Source: Holacanthus passer (taxonomy: Eukaryota; Chordata; Actinopteri; Pomacanthidae). Taken from it: a DNA stretch of 64,000 nt. The notes beneath the pieces were generated by a model. That model was not told where the DNA came from and made no database searches. It was given only the letters and a program-made list of their open reading frames with translations. The DNA lies in contig JAFREQ010000003.1 of the NCBI GenBank assembly GCA_025331565.1, positions 10,347,001 through 10,411,000 of the forward strand, written 5' to 3'. Both the position numbers and the translations under genes were made by a program. Below are positions 11,624-23,369 of the stretch, piece by piece. Position 1 is the first letter of the stretch. Each line of letters begins with the position of its first letter.

Positions 11624-11646
11624 TTTAGCACCACGGCCTACAGCCC
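11624..11646 (+). promoter_or_regulatory. RE1/NRSF-like half-site pair with non-standard spacing (weak)
   Basis: TTTAGCACC at 11,624-11,632 differs from the left half of the REST/NRSF element (TTCAGCACC) by one base. ACAGCCC at 11,640-11,646 resembles part of the right half but sits three bases further away than in the canonical element. REST does bind some expanded-spacing sites. Chance cannot be excluded. Confidence 0.18.
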
Positions 11647-12221
11647 TCCTCCTCTCCCTTCGTTCTTTGTCACTTCTCCCATCCATCTCTCACATCCTGT
11701 CGCTCGGTTTCCTGAGGCATTGAACTCGCCACAACACAGGCTTGTCTTCCTTACAGCTGGTGCATTGAATCCCTTCCAGTTTGGACATCATGGGGATGAT
11801 GTATTTATTGTCAATGAAGGATTTTTGCTGGACAAAAAAAACAAAAGCATTCTGCAGTCTTGTAAAACCGATGCAGTTATTCTGTTGTGTCATATTCCCT
11901 CATGCAAATTTTTTACTGCGTGCAATAAAAGAGTTTACTCTGAGGGGTCCACTGAGGGGCTCTGTTGGCACACTGTCAGCTTAATATGCTTCAAGCAAGT
12001 CATGCATTGGATTGCTGAAGCTGTCTTCAAATCTACAAAACATTTTAACACAAACTGTTCTAACTGTTCTGTCTTTAGTAAAACTGCATCTTATGTATTT
12101 TTATTTTTTAACCTACACAATTTTTGTGGGAAAAGTATCCTGATGGATCCAATAAGACCACACACAAGTAAATGCAATCAAATGATGATAAATGATTAAA
12201 TACTTTTTGTATTATATTGTA
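11647..12221. other. longest open frame of the window, probably not a gene
   Basis: A plus-strand frame of 198 codons spans 11,603-12,199. Its translation has no recognisable domain, signal peptide or repeat. The first part is proline and serine-rich from a CT-rich DNA stretch, the rest comes from AT-rich DNA. There is no splice context or polyadenylation signal that would make it a gene. A frame of this length is not surprising over six frames of 64 kb. Confidence 0.5.
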
Positions 12222-12430
12222 CTATTGCCAGAGTTCCCCTCTCTCTGCGTTTTGTGAAATCGCTAAAGCAAACATTGATGTTGTCTGGCCGAGGAGGAAG
12301 CAGATGCGGGGAAAGATGTGTGCCAGGAGGAACATGGAGGTGTGACAGTAAGGTATATCAATAAGATGGCAGCAGGCAATGGACCAAGACATCTCTTGAG
12401 CTCCGGCAGGCAAACAAAGGCTTCAAAGTG
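12222..12430. promoter_or_regulatory. weak regulatory candidate
   Basis: A 200-bp repeat-free patch of more balanced composition than its AT-rich flanks, with a SOX-like ACATTGAT near 12,271. Support is textural only. Confidence 0.15.
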
Positions 12431-13009
12431 CTCCCAGTGAGCCTCTGATTTCCAATGTAATGCTGCAAGATCTTACACCATCTTTTCAATAGAAAGAGAA
12501 GCACTTGATGATTGAGATGCAAGGTGGCAATCTAACGGTGTGTCCGCACAGGAGCACGTCTGACATAAACACATTTGCTCCTACTATAATCAGTCCACGA
12601 CCCAAAACGTACATTTCCTCTTTAAGTCTATTTTCTTGTTTTACATGTGTCACTGCTGTAATTGTGTGTTGGCCCCAAAAAACAGGTCATATGTAGAAGC
12701 TGTGTAGGCTAATATGCTCATGCTACACCTCCTGTAGACACTGTGTAAGGTTTTATAAGTGGAACCAGAACAACAGGCTTCGAATAACCTTCACAACGTC
12801 CTGGATCCTTTAAAACGATATCGTTGTGACCTTTTAAATGCTGCGGCATTTTAAATGGTTTTCTATGTAATAGGCTTCTTACATACACATAATATCATGT
12901 ACAGGCTCCACAATTTTAACACCTGTTTGTTCACGGTGGCAAAGTCACATGAAGTCGAGGATGTTCCATTACTGTGAGACTTGGTGGATTGTTTGATGAG
13001 GAGGCCCTG
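12431..13009. other. non-coding stretch with a 12-bp perfect palindrome
   Basis: AACGATATCGTT at 12,814-12,825 is its own reverse complement. Just downstream AAATGC and GCATTT form a 6-bp inverted repeat around TGCG near 12,840. No gene or repeat family is seen. Confidence 0.45.
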
Positions 13010-13320
13010 ATCATTTCCATAGAACAAGTTGCAGATCTTTATAAATGCAGCTAATTACATGCCAAGCCCTGTGTACCGTCCAACCTGCAATTATGAGGTG
13101 TTATCTGTGTCCTGAAAAATGTCTCACCTTATGAACCAGCTGTTCAAGGCTCATTCCCGGCTCAAAGCAGAGACCAAGCACGGCTAATGTGAAATGGATA
13201 GAAGCCTGTAATTGTGAGCCTCGTTCCAGCTGGCATCCAGCCCTGGAAGAAGACACATCCCCCGCCTCTGTTTGGGTCCTTAACCAGATCTGCCTGTTTT
13301 CCCTCTGCACACAGCTAAAC
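13010..13320. promoter_or_regulatory. candidate conserved regulatory block
   Basis: About 310 bp of repeat-free sequence with a TAATTA homeodomain core (13,052-13,057), ATTA cores near 13,090 and 13,210, E-boxes (CAGCTG near 13,139 and 13,228) and retained CpGs. The block ends just before an A21 run. Texture suggests a conserved element but conservation is not visible here. Confidence 0.25.
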
Positions 13321-13352
13321 GTTTAACCTCTTCAATGACTTTTCTGTTTGAG

Positions 13353-13373
13353 AAAAAAAAAAAAAAAAAAAAA
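13353..13373. repeat. A21 homopolymer
   Basis: An uninterrupted run of 21 A. The sequence on either side is not a retroposon I recognise and no target duplication is seen. Confidence 0.95.
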
Positions 13374-14818
13374 TTCTGGGCATTGCTAGCACTGCAGTGG
13401 CGCCACTCCAGGCAGGATCAGTGGCTGTCGCTCAAGCTCACAGATCAGTAAGAACTAAGGCTTGCCACTCTGTGATGGCACAGGAGCTCTAGGGGACGGA
13501 GGGCACATTGACACAGGGGTAAGTTTCCTTCCCTTTTTTTATGCCACAAAACCAGCAAAGCAAATTGTAAGTTTTCTGCTCTCTGCATGTGTCCTTGTGA
13601 AGTCAATGTGATCTTCCAATGATTTTTTTTTTAAGCTAGAATGACATCTTGGTGTGAATTCAATTCACTCTCTTTTCAGCAATTTCCTAGTTCTGAGTTT
13701 GTCTATTTTTCAATATTATCAGGATAAATCTCAACATATAATACACTTAAAGAGCAATTGTTTGTGGCAGTGTATTATAATAGAAAAGTCTGCATATGTG
13801 TGTGACGCAGCAGAAGAAGGCGGCAGACTATTAATCCCTCTAGGGGAAGTTCAATTATTATCTTCTGTTGGTTCCAGCACTCAACTGGTGTCGGGTTTAT
13901 TGTGCTCTATTTCCAACACCACATCTTTGCCAGTTTGTCATGTATGGTTTTGGAGCATTTTCAAAATGCATATTCACATTTCTGATTTGTAGTCCAGTGG
14001 TTTATGTATGTACAGTACAATGTATGGATGGACATATAGACCAGTGGTTTGATATATACTGTGTACTTGGACTATATTTTAGCTCTTAGTAACAAATGGG
14101 TCATTCTTGCCGTGAGTAATGGTTCACAACTCAGATATGTCGGTTCTGTATTTTTATAATTTACCCAATGTTTAGTCTGTCTTCATACTCAAGAGAGCTG
14201 GTGTGATAACATGACATTGGCCATAACCCAGCTTTCCTCAACTTAGGGACAACAGTGCCTCCTCTGGTGACAAATGGCACTGCATAATCTGTTCCTCTCC
14301 CTCCTCCTTCTCCATCTCTGTTCCTTTGTTTCTCTCATTTTGGGGCAGAGCCTTCGGGCTTTCTGGGAGAGACATGTTGCAGCTCAGGTTCTGCAAATCA
14401 AACAACTTTCAAACAACTGTTGCAGTGCAAAGTTGCACAAAGTAAAGCGAGCGTGAGGAATGCTGTTACAGTGTTGGAAGGTAAAGAGAAAAAAAAAACT
14501 CTGAAAGAAGCTTTGAGTGAGAATGGAGTATTATGAGACAGAGAGAAAAGCAGTCATCCAAGGAAGCAAGAGCTTCTTTTTTTTTTTTTTTACTTCGCCA
14601 AGAGTTCGTCTGGCAACACAAATGAACACAAATGAAGGCCAGCATGTCAATCATCTTTAGACAATGAAAGTGTTTGATAGTGAAGCAGCGTGAGCACATA
14701 CAGAGGTAACCAAGCTATTATAATAATGTCTCAACATATTCTCTTTGCTTTGTGCTTCACACAAGCTTAATGCTGCAGGTACTTTTTTTTTCTGCATCAG
14801 TGTTTCCAATTTTCTAAT
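13374..14818. other. non-coding stretch
   Basis: No gene supported. Contains a GC-richer patch just after the A21 run (13,381-13,450) and a T15 run at 14,577-14,591. A CTCTGGTG motif near 14,254 is only a weak CTCF resemblance. Confidence 0.5.
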
Positions 14819-15420
14819 CTATTTTAATAAGTTTGCTCTTCCCATACAACAGCCATGGCAACGCTTTGAAAAATAAAGACTCTTGTAAAACTGCTTTTTC
14901 ACCAGTCTCCTTCTAATTTTCAAATTGGTAGCAGGTTTCCAGTCTAGCGTTGGACTTTCCTCTCTCACTTTCACCCTTCCTGTCAACTTTACGATAAATA
15001 TCCTGTTCACATATTTGCTATCATGAGAAGTGTGTTCTTGATTTGAGTAATAAATTGGGCAATAACTTGAGAGCGGGTTGTTTTTAGATTTTGAAACGCA
15101 AAATTCGAACACCTCCGCCGCCAAATCCTGCAGGTCTGTCTTTTGCCCATCGAGTATTTTTATGGGCCTCAGCGGTTCCTCAAATGCCTCCTTCCATATC
15201 AACATCCCCAGTTGGTGCTAACATTTCCCCAGTCTTACTGAGAACAGTCTGGTTGTTTGGCTGTTCTCACCTCCAGAACTGCTGAAAGATTTCCAGAATA
15301 TCTGATCTGAGCCATCTTCCGTCGCCTCTCCAAACTCCTCCCTCACCAGGGCTTTCGCTTCAAACCTGCAGAGAAGACAGCTTCCCTCAACCAAAGCAGT
15401 CGACAAGCAGCTCCTTGGGT
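14819..15420 (-). mobile_element. decayed LINE open-frame fragment (pre-reverse-transcriptase region)
   Basis: On the minus strand one frame stays open from 15,406 to 14,819 apart from a single stop near 15,218-15,220. The part at about 15,365-15,150 resembles the segment just upstream of the reverse transcriptase in fish non-LTR retrotransposons: an EEFGEA segment, an FW-containing segment, an LFSV segment, then WKEAFEEPLRP, matching the usual WKExFExLLxP pattern. These elements copy themselves through RNA. The rest (15,150-14,819) is not recognised. No 5' end, tail or target duplication is visible. It could instead be a decayed gene of another kind, but the WKE-FE pattern favours a LINE. 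Confidence 0.45.
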
Positions 15421-15747
15421 TGCCGTCTTGGCAAGCACAGGCCCCAGCATGCTTCAGCAGCCCATATGACCCTGTTTCTTGCCGTTTGGGTCCTGTTCTT
15501 GAGTGATGAGCTTGTATTTTGGTTCTACTATAGTGCTTTCTATCAATATTCTTTTATAATATGTAATGGAGACTGATGACTCACAGCTCAAAAGTGGCTG
15601 TTCTGCCAACTCCAAATGTGTGTGGAGCCTGCATTTGCTTATGAAGCAGTTAAAAAATGGCATTTTTTTCCCACATTAATTTATCTTAGATTCAACACAA
15701 GTTTTAAAATCATTCAAAAAAAGGGCCAGGACCAAAAACAAGATGTA
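15421..15747. other. non-coding stretch
   Basis: Unique AT-rich sequence between the LINE relic and the ATT microsatellite; no other feature seen. Confidence 0.45.

Positions 15748-15778
<31 letters not shown>
15748..15778. repeat. (TAT)n microsatellite, about 10 units
   Basis: Uninterrupted TAT/ATT units. Read in one frame they give a run of tyrosines, a by-product of the repeat and not a protein feature. Confidence 0.97.
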
Positions 15779-17067
15779 TTCTTGGGAGATTTATTGTTAA
15801 AATTAATTATTTTAAAAATGTATTTTTACTTTATGAAACAAGACCAAAGCTAAAACAAGACTTGATAGAGAAGCTTAAATCTCCAGCCTTACATGTCTGC
15901 TCCTGGATATTAGACACATACTACATACTCTTCAGTATAGCATCAAGACAGGTAGGCCTATGTCAACATGAAGGATGCTATGAGTTAAAATTTAAGATTC
16001 TAAGCCATGCATCTAATCTTTGATAATTTAAAATCCAATATTCCAGTTCTATCACACATGCATGCAGAGCTTAAAAGAACATGTGAACATGGTGTAAAGT
16101 GCTGTGCACAGTACTGACTGTGAGGGGGAAAAAATGTCTCTTAGCCAAGTGTGAAAAATGTTCAATGCTCTGAAATAACTGTCTGTTTTGTAAAGGAGAG
16201 CCTCTCTTAGAGTCGTGTAGAAAGATGAGAAGCAAACTACTGAAGGAGAAAATAGAACTTTTGCAAGGCAAGGGGTTGTGCGTCTGATGTTTGAAGCATA
16301 GCCGTACGAGAAAAGGCTGCGAGGAGAAGCTGTGCTGACAGGTGTGTTCCCTGATGGATCCCACTGTTTTGCACATGATAAAATGAGATGATGCAGGTGA
16401 TAAGTTGGGCAGTGATTATGGTCAGAAGCAATCAGTCACCTTGGCTTTGTTCTGTGCATAAAGTAAAACTTGTAGACTTGAGGAGCAGTGTGAGGAAGAA
16501 GATAAAGCAGGATTTATGAATTTGTTTTCCATGCAAACAATGCACAAGATTTTCTGTATGAAAACACTGAACAGTCAACAAAATTCAGACGGTGGAAGGA
16601 CAGCTAAATCACTAAACCTTTTGTTGTGCTTCATTTTAAACAAATGGTGTTAGACAGCTAGAAACTACAAAACATGACTTTAAAACAAATGCAATAGAAT
16701 ATGAACTATTCTAATGCACATTTAACATCTTGCATCAAAATTACAAGGTCATAGCAACAACATTTGATGTGGTCTCACAGTTGTTGCAGCACAAGCAGGA
16801 CTGCAACCAGAGCTGTGCAAGAGAGGAAGAACTGGTGTTTAATGAGTTAAAAAACTGGATTACTTTGATGGCCAGGATGCCCAGTAGTACACCAAAGTGC
16901 ACCAAGTTCTAGGATGATGACAGAGAAATATGTAATGCAGTGGTTGATAATGATAATTAAGTATAAAAATAGATATAGCCTGAGGTCAAGGTGTGAATCC
17001 TAACCGCCTTAAATAAATGGCGTGTGCATATATGTCGTCTTGGCACAAATGGAAGAAAAGATTGTCC
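15779..17067. other. non-coding stretch
   Basis: AT-rich unique sequence. Open frames of 60-100 codons on both strands overlap and carry no domain. No named repeat family recognised. Confidence 0.5.
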
Positions 17068-17087
17068 TTTTTTTTTTTTTTTTTTTT
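17068..17087. repeat. T20 homopolymer
   Basis: An uninterrupted run of 20 T; no flanking duplication or minus-strand retroposon body is recognised. Confidence 0.95.
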
Positions 17088-18080
17088 ATCTTGAATTACG
17101 TTAAGCACAAAGGAAGCGTGTCTTTATGTTTGATAGTACCAATCCATGAGTCTTTTTCTTTTTGTTCCCTCCAGGATACATCTTTATCAATCCTCACCAA
17201 ATGCCAAGAACACATGGAAAACAATGTAAAAACATGTTGGCCTGTCACGGGAGTTAAAAAAGCTTGTCTGGCCAGCACGCAGGCGGCCACCAGTGTTACT
17301 GTTGTGTGGTAGATAAGGCTGGAGGGGAGCGGACTGAGTGTTGTGTTTGAACTTCAGATAGCTATAGCAATGGCTTAATTCTCTTTCCTGCCTCAGTCTT
17401 GCACTCGCTGACCTTTCTTTCTAATCCCCTTTCTCAACCTCATTATTTGTCAAAGGCCTGGGTGATGTGACCTGCTTCCCAGGGTGATAAAATCAACTTC
17501 ATTCTATTCGTGGCCACTGCCTGTAATCTGATGCATGCCCTCACAAGCATGTTCAATGAACTTTACGTGTAGCGGTAAAGAAGCTTCAGCGACAGTATAT
17601 AATGTGTGAGGTTATATGTGCATTTTCAGGTCTGACTTCATTTTGTCAGGTCTATTTGCCTGTGTGCTCTGTGAGTTTTTTTTTTTTTTCCGGCTAGGTT
17701 CATGTTGTGTTCCTCATGCAGCATTAAAAATTAAAATGAGCTCTACATAGAAATGCACGCAGGATTCATATGTTTTTGTTTGTGAATGTGTACGTAATGT
17801 GCGCTGAAGTGTTTCTGGCCCCAGCGTCCCTTAGGTGCCTGCCCTCCGCCGTCTTGTCCCCTGTAAACACAGGAGGGTAGATGGAAGGTGGTGTGTGTGT
17901 GTGTGGGGAGGAGAAGGGGGGAGTAATGTACGCTGCATTATTTATCGGTTTTCATCCATGTCAATGCTTTGTGCTCATTTCCCTGTGACATTTCAGAGGT
18001 TGAGGAAAAAAGCAACAAAACAATGTAATGGAGAGAAAGACCTTCAGCGCGGCACAATAGAGCTGAAAGAAGCGTGACGG
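17088..18080. other. non-coding stretch
   Basis: Unique sequence with a T14 run at 17,676-17,689 and a short (GT)n near 17,890-17,904. The patch at 17,400-17,560 is repeat-free and of balanced composition, but no specific feature can be named. Confidence 0.45.
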
Positions 18081-18420
18081 ATGAAGCAAATGCCTCGATT
18101 AACACTCACAGTTCCCTCTCTTGCTACCTGTCTGTGCAGCCTGGTGTGCGGATCACATGTACAAGAGACTGGGAACACAACGGCGAACCAGGGCTGCGAT
18201 ATTACACCAGCTCCTCGTAATTATATGGGAGATATATTACGTGGGATCGGCTCCCATCCTCTTCACGCCATCTTCGCGGGCCTCTCTTTCATCTGTCAAG
18301 TCTAATGAACAGATGTTGCTCCGCTGTTGGAGTCAACATGATGGACTGAGTCGCTGGCAGGCACATCCTTCTGCTGAGAGAAAGTGAGAGGGGTCATCTG
18401 GACGGCGAACAGCGTGCCAG
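18081..18420. promoter_or_regulatory. candidate regulatory block
   Basis: Balanced composition, no low-complexity sequence, many retained CpGs (for example 18,181-18,280) and a TAATTA core in CGTAATTATATG near 18,217. Two short open frames overlap in it without any domain. Texture fits a conserved non-coding element; not proven. Confidence 0.22.
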
Positions 18421-21180
18421 GGTGCTCTGACTCTTCTGTGTTTCTCACCTTCTTCCTTCCTCGTGGCTGCCCTCATCTCTGACATTCAGGAGTCTTTCCA
18501 TCCCTCGCCCCGCCCCCAGCACTCTACCACCTGCTGTCCTGTCCATCTGAGCCCTTGTCAGCCATTCTGTTCGACTGATCACTTACCTGTAATGTGCCCT
18601 TGTCCGCAACTGGAGAAGCCGGCCGGTGAAAAGGTCAAAATATTTATAATAAGGTCAACAAGGCCTCTGAGAGGCGAGTAAGGGAGGATGGAGAGGAGCA
18701 GTGGTAGGATGAAGGTTACATGAAAAGTCACTCAATATTTTTGAGAAGGAGAAATTATACACTTTAAGCAACTTGGCTGAATGGAGAATCCAAAGAGATA
18801 TCACATTATAATTCTTGGATAGTTCAATACAGATTTATAATCATTAACTGTAGACACATTTGTGCATCTTCCTCTCTTGGCATGGTGGTGGTATAGGATC
18901 TATTGAGATGTTCAAGCAAACAACTGTTTCCAAAATCATCAACTGCATTTACAGCTGCAATGTCTTTCTTCCTTGCTTTTGTAATTAATAAATGACCTAT
19001 GCATCATAGCATATAACAAACAAGATATATTCATGTATATAAATACACTTTCCAGAGCTTTCTTTGTTGGGACTAAGGTCACTTTAAAACAGCATGAGCA
19101 CACGAGGCTGTTTTTTGTTTTTACACGTCAAAACCATAGAGTGTGTAATAAATACAAGGCTTAAATAAAGTAATATCACACTTTGCTAGTCGCCACAGAC
19201 GTAAAATAGCAGATTCAAATTAACAGCAGGCTTATTCACAACCATTTCACAACCTCTTATCACTACAGAGGGTGGCGATAAGTGCAACAGTACAGATTGT
19301 AGCTTGAGTTAAATACTAAAACAACAATCATGAACTTATAGTTTCTAGTCTAGGAGTGAGTTAATCGGATATGTTGACTTAAAGGTGGCAAAGCAGAACC
19401 AAAACTGTATTCCTGACCTTTCTATTTCTTGGTTTCTTGGTTATACATTTTTTGATCTGTCTATACAACAAACTGGGACAGACCTTACTTTATATACATT
19501 TAAGTGCTGCCTGCAGTGATCATATTAATACAAGTGCTCTCTCCTAACACAGTAATTGAGGTAGTGGGTTTTAAACCTGGAGGAGAAGAGGTGACAGGTC
19601 TTTCACCCTATCTGATAATCTCCCTGTAATGGGACGGCACCCGCTCCCACACTGAAGTGTCCACCTGCAGTGAAAATTATTCCTCTACTCGTGGTAGCAG
19701 CCGGCAGCGGAGCAGCACACAAGAACATTTTCAAACACCATTTGACATTCTTCAAAAAGTGTTCCAGACATACTTAGCCGGGCTTTTATCAAATCTGTCA
19801 AGGGCGCTACAACTGAAGAGATTTTTTTTTCCCCAAAATGGGTGATAATAACACACCATACCTATTTAACGCATGAGTTCCTTTTTAATAGTGGGTGGCA
19901 GATAGTGAGTGATAGCTGTAACTTTATCCTGTGCTACACTTTTCCTTACTGGACCACCTTCCCCAGGTAGGTGACGGCCTTGCCAGACTCACATTTTCCC
20001 AGTTTAGCCAACCGTACTCAAGTCAATCTGTCAAACATCTTTCTCACTGTTGCGTTTCCTGTTTTGTTGTCTTCAGCAGGACTCGTGTGCTCAGTCGGTG
20101 TAACTGTGCAACCACAGGCCGTGTCTTGTTTGTCATCATCGGTTTCAGCACATTTACAATGTCTTCAACCATATCTCATTCTGCCGGGTCCGACATCCAA
20201 CAAGGCCTCATCCTTCACAGTGTGGTCATGGTGGAGTCATGGCAACATTTGTAAACACTCAGTTTATGCTCAGGGACATTTTGGTTCTCTTGTTTTTGAC
20301 TTAAGCTTCTTCTTTTTTTTTTTTTCTTGTAAAATGTCCCATCTGATTTGCACAGCAGCAACAAAAGGCCAAATCAGGTCTTCTTTGAGTGCCGTGTTTA
20401 CACAGAGCTAGTCTGCATTGCAACTTCTGCAAAGGCTATTTCCAATAAATGTCAGGCTTTGACACAGTGTCCTTCTTTAGATGTAAAACCACATATGAAG
20501 CTGAATATTGGCTCAGAAGCTACCACGCAGTTTTGCTGAAGTATCAGAAAGACATAACGCAGAGGTCAGAATGCCTCTTCGGTATATGAAATGTGTATAG
20601 CTTGTTCGATTGCAGCAGAGATTTGCTTAAAATGGTTTCTTTTAATTGTATTCAAGATGTTCTTGATCCTCACCACAACAGCATTACCACACACTTGATG
20701 TGCTCTCCGGTTAAATGAGCTGTCATATTAAAGGAAATGCAATCACGTTGAGTGTGCATTGAATAATTATAAACTGAATATATTCTACGAGCAATCAAAA
20801 AATGCTGGAACACAAAAGCAGTGAGATATATTAGATATTAAATATTAACCTGCAGCACTCAGGGCAGCATTAATTGCTATATGCTTGATGTGAGCGTTCT
20901 CCCTGCGAATGACATCCTTGACCTTCTCTAAGAATGCTATTAAAAAAATAAATAAAATTCTTCTTTCAAACTGTGAGTGCTACTCACCATGCTACCTCAG
21001 TGTATTTATGTGAATTTTCCAACCTCTCGTAGATACAGTGTCCTCATAACAACTCACTAATAACTTCCCTTGATATTCAACAAAGAGAAAAAGGTTCTGA
21101 TTTGGGACTATATGTCACAATTTTTTCACATTATCAATAGCTCTCTTGCCACAGGCCCCCCAACAAAGTAACACGATAAG
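18421..21180. other. long non-coding stretch
   Basis: No gene supported. The overlapping plus-strand frames at 19,931-20,254 and 19,971-20,411 (107 and 146 codons) have low-complexity serine-rich translations and end in a T-run. A let-7-like heptamer at about 19,556 lacks a hairpin. T12-13 near 20,311. AT-rich from 18,720 to 19,560. Confidence 0.5.
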
Positions 21181-21680
21181 CTGCCAGTCATCTCACACCG
21201 AGGCGTGAAAATTTTGCCATGACACCAATTTCACCTGCTGCTCTTTCTGTCTCAGCTTGTTTCTTTCCTGAGGGACAATGGTGCTGCTCTTAAAGTGCAG
21301 TGGGACCCTGCATAGAGACCTTGAGGTTACTCTCTCACGTCCACTCCAAAACGTAGCAAATGCAGATCTTCTTTCTCGTCGCCAGAAGAGAAAATGAGAA
21401 AACCCACACACAGTCCAGATCCTTCATTTCCTGCACTGCAAACTGCATGCGAGGGAATTCCCAGCGTAACGGCAGATGTCGCACAGAGGAGCTCTCTCTC
21501 CCCTCTCTCTTTCTGCCCCTCTTCCCTTCCTCTGTCAGTCTCTCGCCACCCATGACAGATGCATCTGTCACATATGATCCTGAAAGAGGAGCAGCACAGA
21601 CATCGTGCTGTGGGAAACACAACTGGAGCGCGTTAGACGTCGGGAGGCAACAGAACAACAGAGCTGGGAAGCAGGAGGTT
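21181..21680. promoter_or_regulatory. candidate regulatory block with a pyrimidine tract and MEIS-type palindrome
   Basis: The block keeps CpGs, carries a CT-rich tract at 21,490-21,545 and contains the perfect palindrome listed separately at 21,553. Several short frames overlap on both strands, as expected in GC-richer DNA, but none has a domain. Confidence 0.25.
21553..21570. promoter_or_regulatory. 18-bp perfect palindrome of two MEIS/TGIF-type motifs
   Basis: TGACAGATGCATCTGTCA is exactly its own reverse complement. Each half is TGACAG, the core recognised by TALE homeodomain proteins (MEIS, PREP, TGIF). Tail-to-tail TALE sites can bind dimers. A perfect 18-bp palindrome is expected by chance well under once per window of this size. 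Function is inferred from motif knowledge only. Confidence 0.4.
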
Positions 21681-22223
21681 TAAATCTGGGAGAATTAAAG
21701 TTGGATTTTTGTAACAGAGTTAAAATCAATCAGTGAAGTTCTCCTGATTTTTCTGTCTGTATCATTGGCTCTAACATGTTTACTGGTGAATTATTGCTTA
21801 CTGGCATTACTGCACAATTACTGGAGAAATGTTAATATCTCCGTTTAACTCTTCACACAATTTTCTGATTTAGTTATTTAAAAGTGTTATATATTTAATC
21901 AGATGAACTGCAGGTTTTATTTCATTCTTGTTTGAGATACAACTAATAGATCTTTTCATAATGACCCCAAACTCTTCATGTTTTTATTTTCCTATATTGG
22001 ATATTGCGGCAGATGCACACATGGTCTCAAACAGTATTGCAATACTTCTTTCAAATTCGGACACATTTGTCCCACTCCTGTCACGAAAAGTCGCTCTTCC
22101 TTGACAAACATATGGCTTGGTGGTTTGGCTCTGACAAGGCGTGGGGTCTTATCTCTCTAAGGTAGATTCACCCATATGTTGCCTGACAGCTCCAGTGTCA
22201 GCTTTAAGGTGCAACGGCATGGC
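21681..22223. other. non-coding stretch
   Basis: AT-rich unique sequence; nothing recognisable. Confidence 0.45.
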
Positions 22224-22275
22224 CAGTGTTGGGAGTAACTAGAGAGAGTAACTAGAAATGTAATCAAAGAATAGT
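22224..22275 (+). mobile_element. short fragment resembling a fish hAT-like terminal sequence
   Basis: CAGTGTTGGGAGTAACTAG at 22,224-22,242 resembles the terminal sequence of a very common fish DNA-transposon family (CAGTGTTGGG, then AGTAAC repeats and ATGTAAT). Only about 50 bases match and the opposite end is not seen, so this is a truncated copy. The assignment to hAT is from memory of the terminal motif. Confidence 0.42.
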
Positions 22276-22904
22276 CCCTCAATGCATACATTCAGGTGCA
22301 GTGTCACACGTGTTGTGCATTCTTAAACCTAAAACAGCTGCATCCCTCTGTAAAAAGGGCACCTGAGGTCAGAGTTGAAACACTGACAGGCTCCATAACT
22401 TGTGAGGTTATCAGACTGACTGATAAGGCCTTTCAATTTCCTGTGGACTCTCATCGGCCTCTGCATGAAGTCCAAACGATGAGGGGTATGCAGGGAGAGA
22501 CCATGTCGTCCCTTATTCCCAATTCAATATGAAATGCAATTGCTTTGTCTCACATTTTACTCCCAATCTGCCACACTCGACCACCTTACTCATCTAATCT
22601 CATTCCTGAGCAAAGAACTCCCCTGATATGGAGAAAGAGAGATTGAAGAAAGGGATGAAGAGATCGTGCTGTGTTAAGGAAGCAAAGGGAGGAATGAAAC
22701 AGATGTGGGCATCTATACAGTGAAGATTCTGTAAATCACTGTCAAGGTTAATACCACTGTCTTTGGACACACTTTTAATATTACAATTACCAACCACCAT
22801 TATTATGGATTATGGATTTTAGGATGTTTTAAACATGTCAAAGATTGAGATTGAAATAATAATGAATGTCTTAGCACATATCATGTAACTTTGCACATGT
22901 GTGA
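22276..22904. other. non-coding stretch
   Basis: Unique sequence between two transposon fragments; nothing recognisable. Confidence 0.45.
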
Positions 22905-23115
22905 AAATAGTGCAAAGACAACATATCAAATGTTGAGACTGAAAAAACTTTATTGTTTTCATTTTAAATTTAAAAATATATGGTCATTTTAAATTTAATG
23001 CCAGCAACACGTTTCAAAAAAGTTGCGACAGGGGCATGCTTACCATTGTGTTGCATCACCTCTTCCCATTCTTGCCTGATATAAGATTTCAGCAGCTTTT
23101 TGGAATTGGGGTTGT
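22905..23115 (+). mobile_element. Tc1/mariner-like element, internally deleted copy (copy A)
   Basis: The segment from AAAGACAACATATCAAATG through the block with AACACGTTTCAAAAAAGTTG matches the leading untranslated part of the fish family also present at 60,319. It then jumps to a terminal GGAATTGGGGTTG followed by TA, the expected Tc1/mariner target dinucleotide. No transposase coding sequence remains, so it is a non-autonomous remnant. The left terminus is missing or too diverged to place. Family assignment rests on copy B, which retains transposase sequence. Confidence 0.75.
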
Positions 23116-23369
23116 ATTATAACATGTTTTATAAGTAATAAGCTAAGTATTGCATTGAAGTGAATGAGCCACCGTCCAGTAATTATGCAGCTTAATTCAG
23201 AAGATTATAGTCTCTGTTGTTTAGATGTCGCACAGTAAATAGTGATCACTTTTCTATGCTATCATGGCCATTTGCTATTTTCTAGAGGCACCAGCATCCC
23301 AAAGATAATACCTACCTGACTGCATCTTGCGTCCCCCTGCAGAACAAGAACACAAACAGGGGAACATAA
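23116..23369. other. non-coding stretch
   Basis: Unique sequence, nothing recognisable. Confidence 0.4.

Noticed and set aside
11603..12199. 198-codon open frame, the longest in the window
   Set aside because: No domain, low-complexity start, AT-rich composition, no gene context; length is within chance over six frames.
15748..15778. Polytyrosine stretch in an open frame
   Set aside because: It is the translation of a TAT microsatellite.
19556..19580. let-7-like start (TGAGGTAGTGGGTT)
   Set aside because: Mismatches begin after the seed region and no complementary arm lies within 100 bases, so no precursor hairpin.
19931..20411. Two overlapping 107- and 146-codon plus-strand frames
   Set aside because: Serine-rich low-complexity translation ending in a homopolymer; no domain or splice context.
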